A stretch of DNA of 6,393 nucleotides from an uncultured Methanobrevibacter sp. (GTDB taxonomy: Archaea; Methanobacteriota; Methanobacteria; Methanobacteriales; Methanobacteriaceae), in contig CACZNW010000048.1 in NCBI GenBank assembly GCA_902782595.1, positions 1 to 6,393 of the forward strand, written 5' to 3'. Of this stretch, positions 5,782-6,393 are shown piece after piece. Each line of letters starts with the position of its first letter. Positions within the stretch are counted from its first letter, which is position 1. Under the pieces are notes generated by a model. That model was not told the origin of the DNA and searched no databases. It was given only the letters and a program-made list of their open reading frames with translations. A program made the translations under genes and the position numbers.

Positions 5782-6072
5782 TTAGAGAATTTCAATTACC
5801 AGTTCCTTTTCATCGGTGATGTGGCGCATCTCGATTAAGTCATCGGCAATCTCGTTAAAGTCAATTTCAATGGACTGGTTTAATATTTCACCGTTCAACT
5901 GCATGCTGACTCTGAGTCCTTCGCCGGTTTCCTCGTCCTCTTCGGTAATGCCCAAAACATCACCCGGAGCAAAGATACGGTTGTAGGAAACTTCCAGAAC
6001 ATCTCCGACATGAACGTTGTTTCTGACATATTCAATTGCATCTTCAACAGTCATTTCAACTTCTTCTACCAT
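5782..6072 (-). CDS. Small acidic protein of unknown function, paralogue B
   Basis: This 96-residue protein is strongly acidic, with a DEE-rich stretch near residues 43-49 (EEDEETGEG), no cysteine, and no signal peptide or membrane segment. It shares the SYNRIFAPGDVL core and overall plan with its neighbour at 5403-5693, about one third identical by eye, so the pair arose by duplication. The largest difference is the loop after the core, which is longer and more acidic here. Like its paralogue, it may belong to the DUF2097 family (recalled from memory, unchecked). It lies 38 bases downstream of the GXGXG-domain gene on the same strand, so it could be read from that gene's transcript, but a TATA-like element at 6110-6117 suggests its own promoter. 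The start is ATG with a GGCG ribosome site; a second in-frame ATG six codons later is less well placed. Function unknown. Confidence 0.85.
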   Translation of the reverse strand: MVEEVEMTVEDAIEYVRNNVHVGDVLEVSYNRIFAPGDVLGITEEDEETGEGLRVSMQLNGEILNQSIEIDFNEIADDLIEMRHITDEKELVIEIL

Positions 6073-6078
6073 AATTAT

Positions 6079-6083
6079 CGCCT
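6079..6083 (-). promoter_or_regulatory. Ribosome binding site of paralogue B
   Basis: On the minus strand AGGCG, inside AAAGGCGAT, ends 6 bases before the ATG. It is a weaker version of the AAAGGTGA type common in these archaea. Confidence 0.45.
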
Positions 6084-6104
6084 TTAAAAAAAGAAAAAAG
6101 AGAA

Positions 6105-6122
6105 AGGAATTTATAAATTCCT
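6105..6122. repeat. 18-bp perfect palindrome containing a TATA-like core
   Basis: AGGAATTTATAAATTCCT equals its own reverse complement. It contains GGAA-N8-TTCC, two bases longer in the spacer than an NrpR site, and TTTATAAA (6110-6117). On the minus strand this core lies about 25 bases from a possible start near 6088, ahead of paralogue B. Confidence 0.65.
6110..6117 (-). promoter_or_regulatory. Candidate TATA box of paralogue B
   Basis: TTTATAAA at the centre of the palindrome would give a start near 6088 and a 16-base leader, matching the layout seen at paralogue A. It overlaps the end of the upstream gene and its terminator, so the call is tentative. Confidence 0.35.
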
Positions 6123-6393
6123 GTATTCTCTGATTGAAGTATATTCGTCGTCTAATTCGCCGTATGAAGCTAATTTTTCTTTGTTTGCTTCAGCGTCGAG
6201 GTAAAGATTACCTTTACCGTTAAGACCAATATCTCCAGTATAGTGGATGAATTTACCTGCGTAGGTAACACCTTCTACTTCAGGGTCTACAACGATACCG
6301 TTGAGGACAAATCCTTCGAGTAATCTTCCGAGGAATCCGTGGATGATAATGTTACCGTTTTTCATCTGTCCACCAGGCCAACGGTTTACGTCA
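6111..6393 (-). CDS. GXGXG beta-helix protein, C-terminal part (glutamate synthase domain 3 / FwdC-like)
   Basis: This is the last 93 residues of a gene cut by the right window edge. Although an ATG occurs at 6365, the frame stays open upstream with sensible coding (DVNRWPGGQ), and the join reads GGQMKNGNIIIHG, a typical repeat of the glycine-rich single-stranded beta-helix. That fold is found in domain 3 of glutamate synthase and in subunit C of formylmethanofuran dehydrogenase. The next turns (GRLLEGFVLNGIVV, GDIGLNGKGNLYLD) keep the same spacing of glycines and hydrophobic residues. The C-terminus is a charged tail ending in REYRNL. Archaea often encode glutamate synthase domains as separate genes, and the nearby glnA and nrpR make that reading attractive, but a formylmethanofuran dehydrogenase C homologue or another GXGXG protein is equally possible from this fragment. 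The stop codon lies inside an 18-bp palindrome. Confidence 0.7.
   Translation of the reverse strand, partial: DVNRWPGGQMKNGNIIIHGFLGRLLEGFVLNGIVVDPEVEGVTYAGKFIHYTGDIGLNGKGNLYLDAEANKEKLASYGELDDEYTSIREYRNL

Larger units (their letters stand above)
6086..6122 (-). terminator. Palindrome plus T-runs ending the GXGXG gene
   Basis: On the minus strand an 18-bp perfect palindrome (6122-6105, which can fold as a 7-bp stem with a TATA loop) covers the TAA stop and is followed by T6 (6099-6094) and T7 (6092-6086). This is an intrinsic-like terminator arrangement between the GXGXG gene and paralogue B. Confidence 0.5.

Noticed and set aside
5403..6072. The small 96-residue proteins as ThiS/MoaD/SAMP partners of the adenylyltransferase
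   Set aside because: Neither ends in Gly-Gly (they end in VTVI and IEIL), and they are far from the adenylyltransferase and on the other strand.
6111..6365. Complete 84-residue gene starting at ATG 6365
   Set aside because: The frame remains open to the window edge with coding that fits the beta-helix repeat (GGQMKNG), so the ATG is internal and the gene is partial, even though GGTGG before it could pass for a ribosome site.

Overview
The window looks like a chromosomal segment of a methanogenic archaeon, most likely order Methanobacteriales (Methanobrevibacter or Methanobacterium type). The evidence is: a tRNA gene with a 37/38 intron and a bulge-helix-bulge splice site, TATA boxes, oligo(T) terminators and very AT-rich spacers between genes, a type I-alpha glutamine synthetase, and next to it the methanogen nitrogen repressor NrpR. 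The genus call is an inference.

Layout, left to right. Positions 1-61 hold the 3' part of an intron-containing elongator tRNA-Met; its 5' half lies outside the window. A short AT-rich gap with T-runs and a TATA box leads to a two-gene plus-strand unit: an aldo/keto reductase with a C-terminal iron-sulfur domain (181-1347), and 12 bases later a ThiF/MoeB-type adenylyltransferase (1360-2094) without the usual zinc cysteines. A 229-base AT-rich spacer follows. Its left part has terminator-like T-runs. Its right part is the glnA promoter: a TATA box at 2242-2249 and, about 30 bases downstream, an exact GGAA-N6-TTCC palindrome (2277-2290), which is the NrpR operator consensus. Then come glnA (2324-3682), a hairpin plus T7 element over its stop codon, and nrpR (3716-5398).

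The remaining genes are on the minus strand and converge on nrpR with only 4 bases between stop codons. In their direction of transcription they are: the C-terminal end of a GXGXG-type beta-helix protein (glutamate synthase domain 3 / FwdC-like, cut by the right window edge), then two paralogous 96-residue proteins of unknown function, each with its own ribosome binding site and apparently its own TATA box. An 18-bp perfect palindrome overlaps the stop codon of the GXGXG gene.

Together, glnA, its operator and nrpR form a compact nitrogen-control module: ammonium assimilation, its repressor (relieved by 2-oxoglutarate in characterised homologues) and the repressor's binding site. The GXGXG fragment may belong to glutamate synthase, the next step of the same pathway, but its identity is not settled. 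The reductase/adenylyltransferase pair and the two small paralogues have no function I can assign from sequence. I found no mobile element, CRISPR array or defence system. The least ordinary features are the 12-bp inverted repeat around tRNA-Met exon 2, the Zn-less E1-like protein paired with a Fe-S reductase, the missing feedback arginine in GlnA, and the multi-purpose palindrome at 6105-6122.
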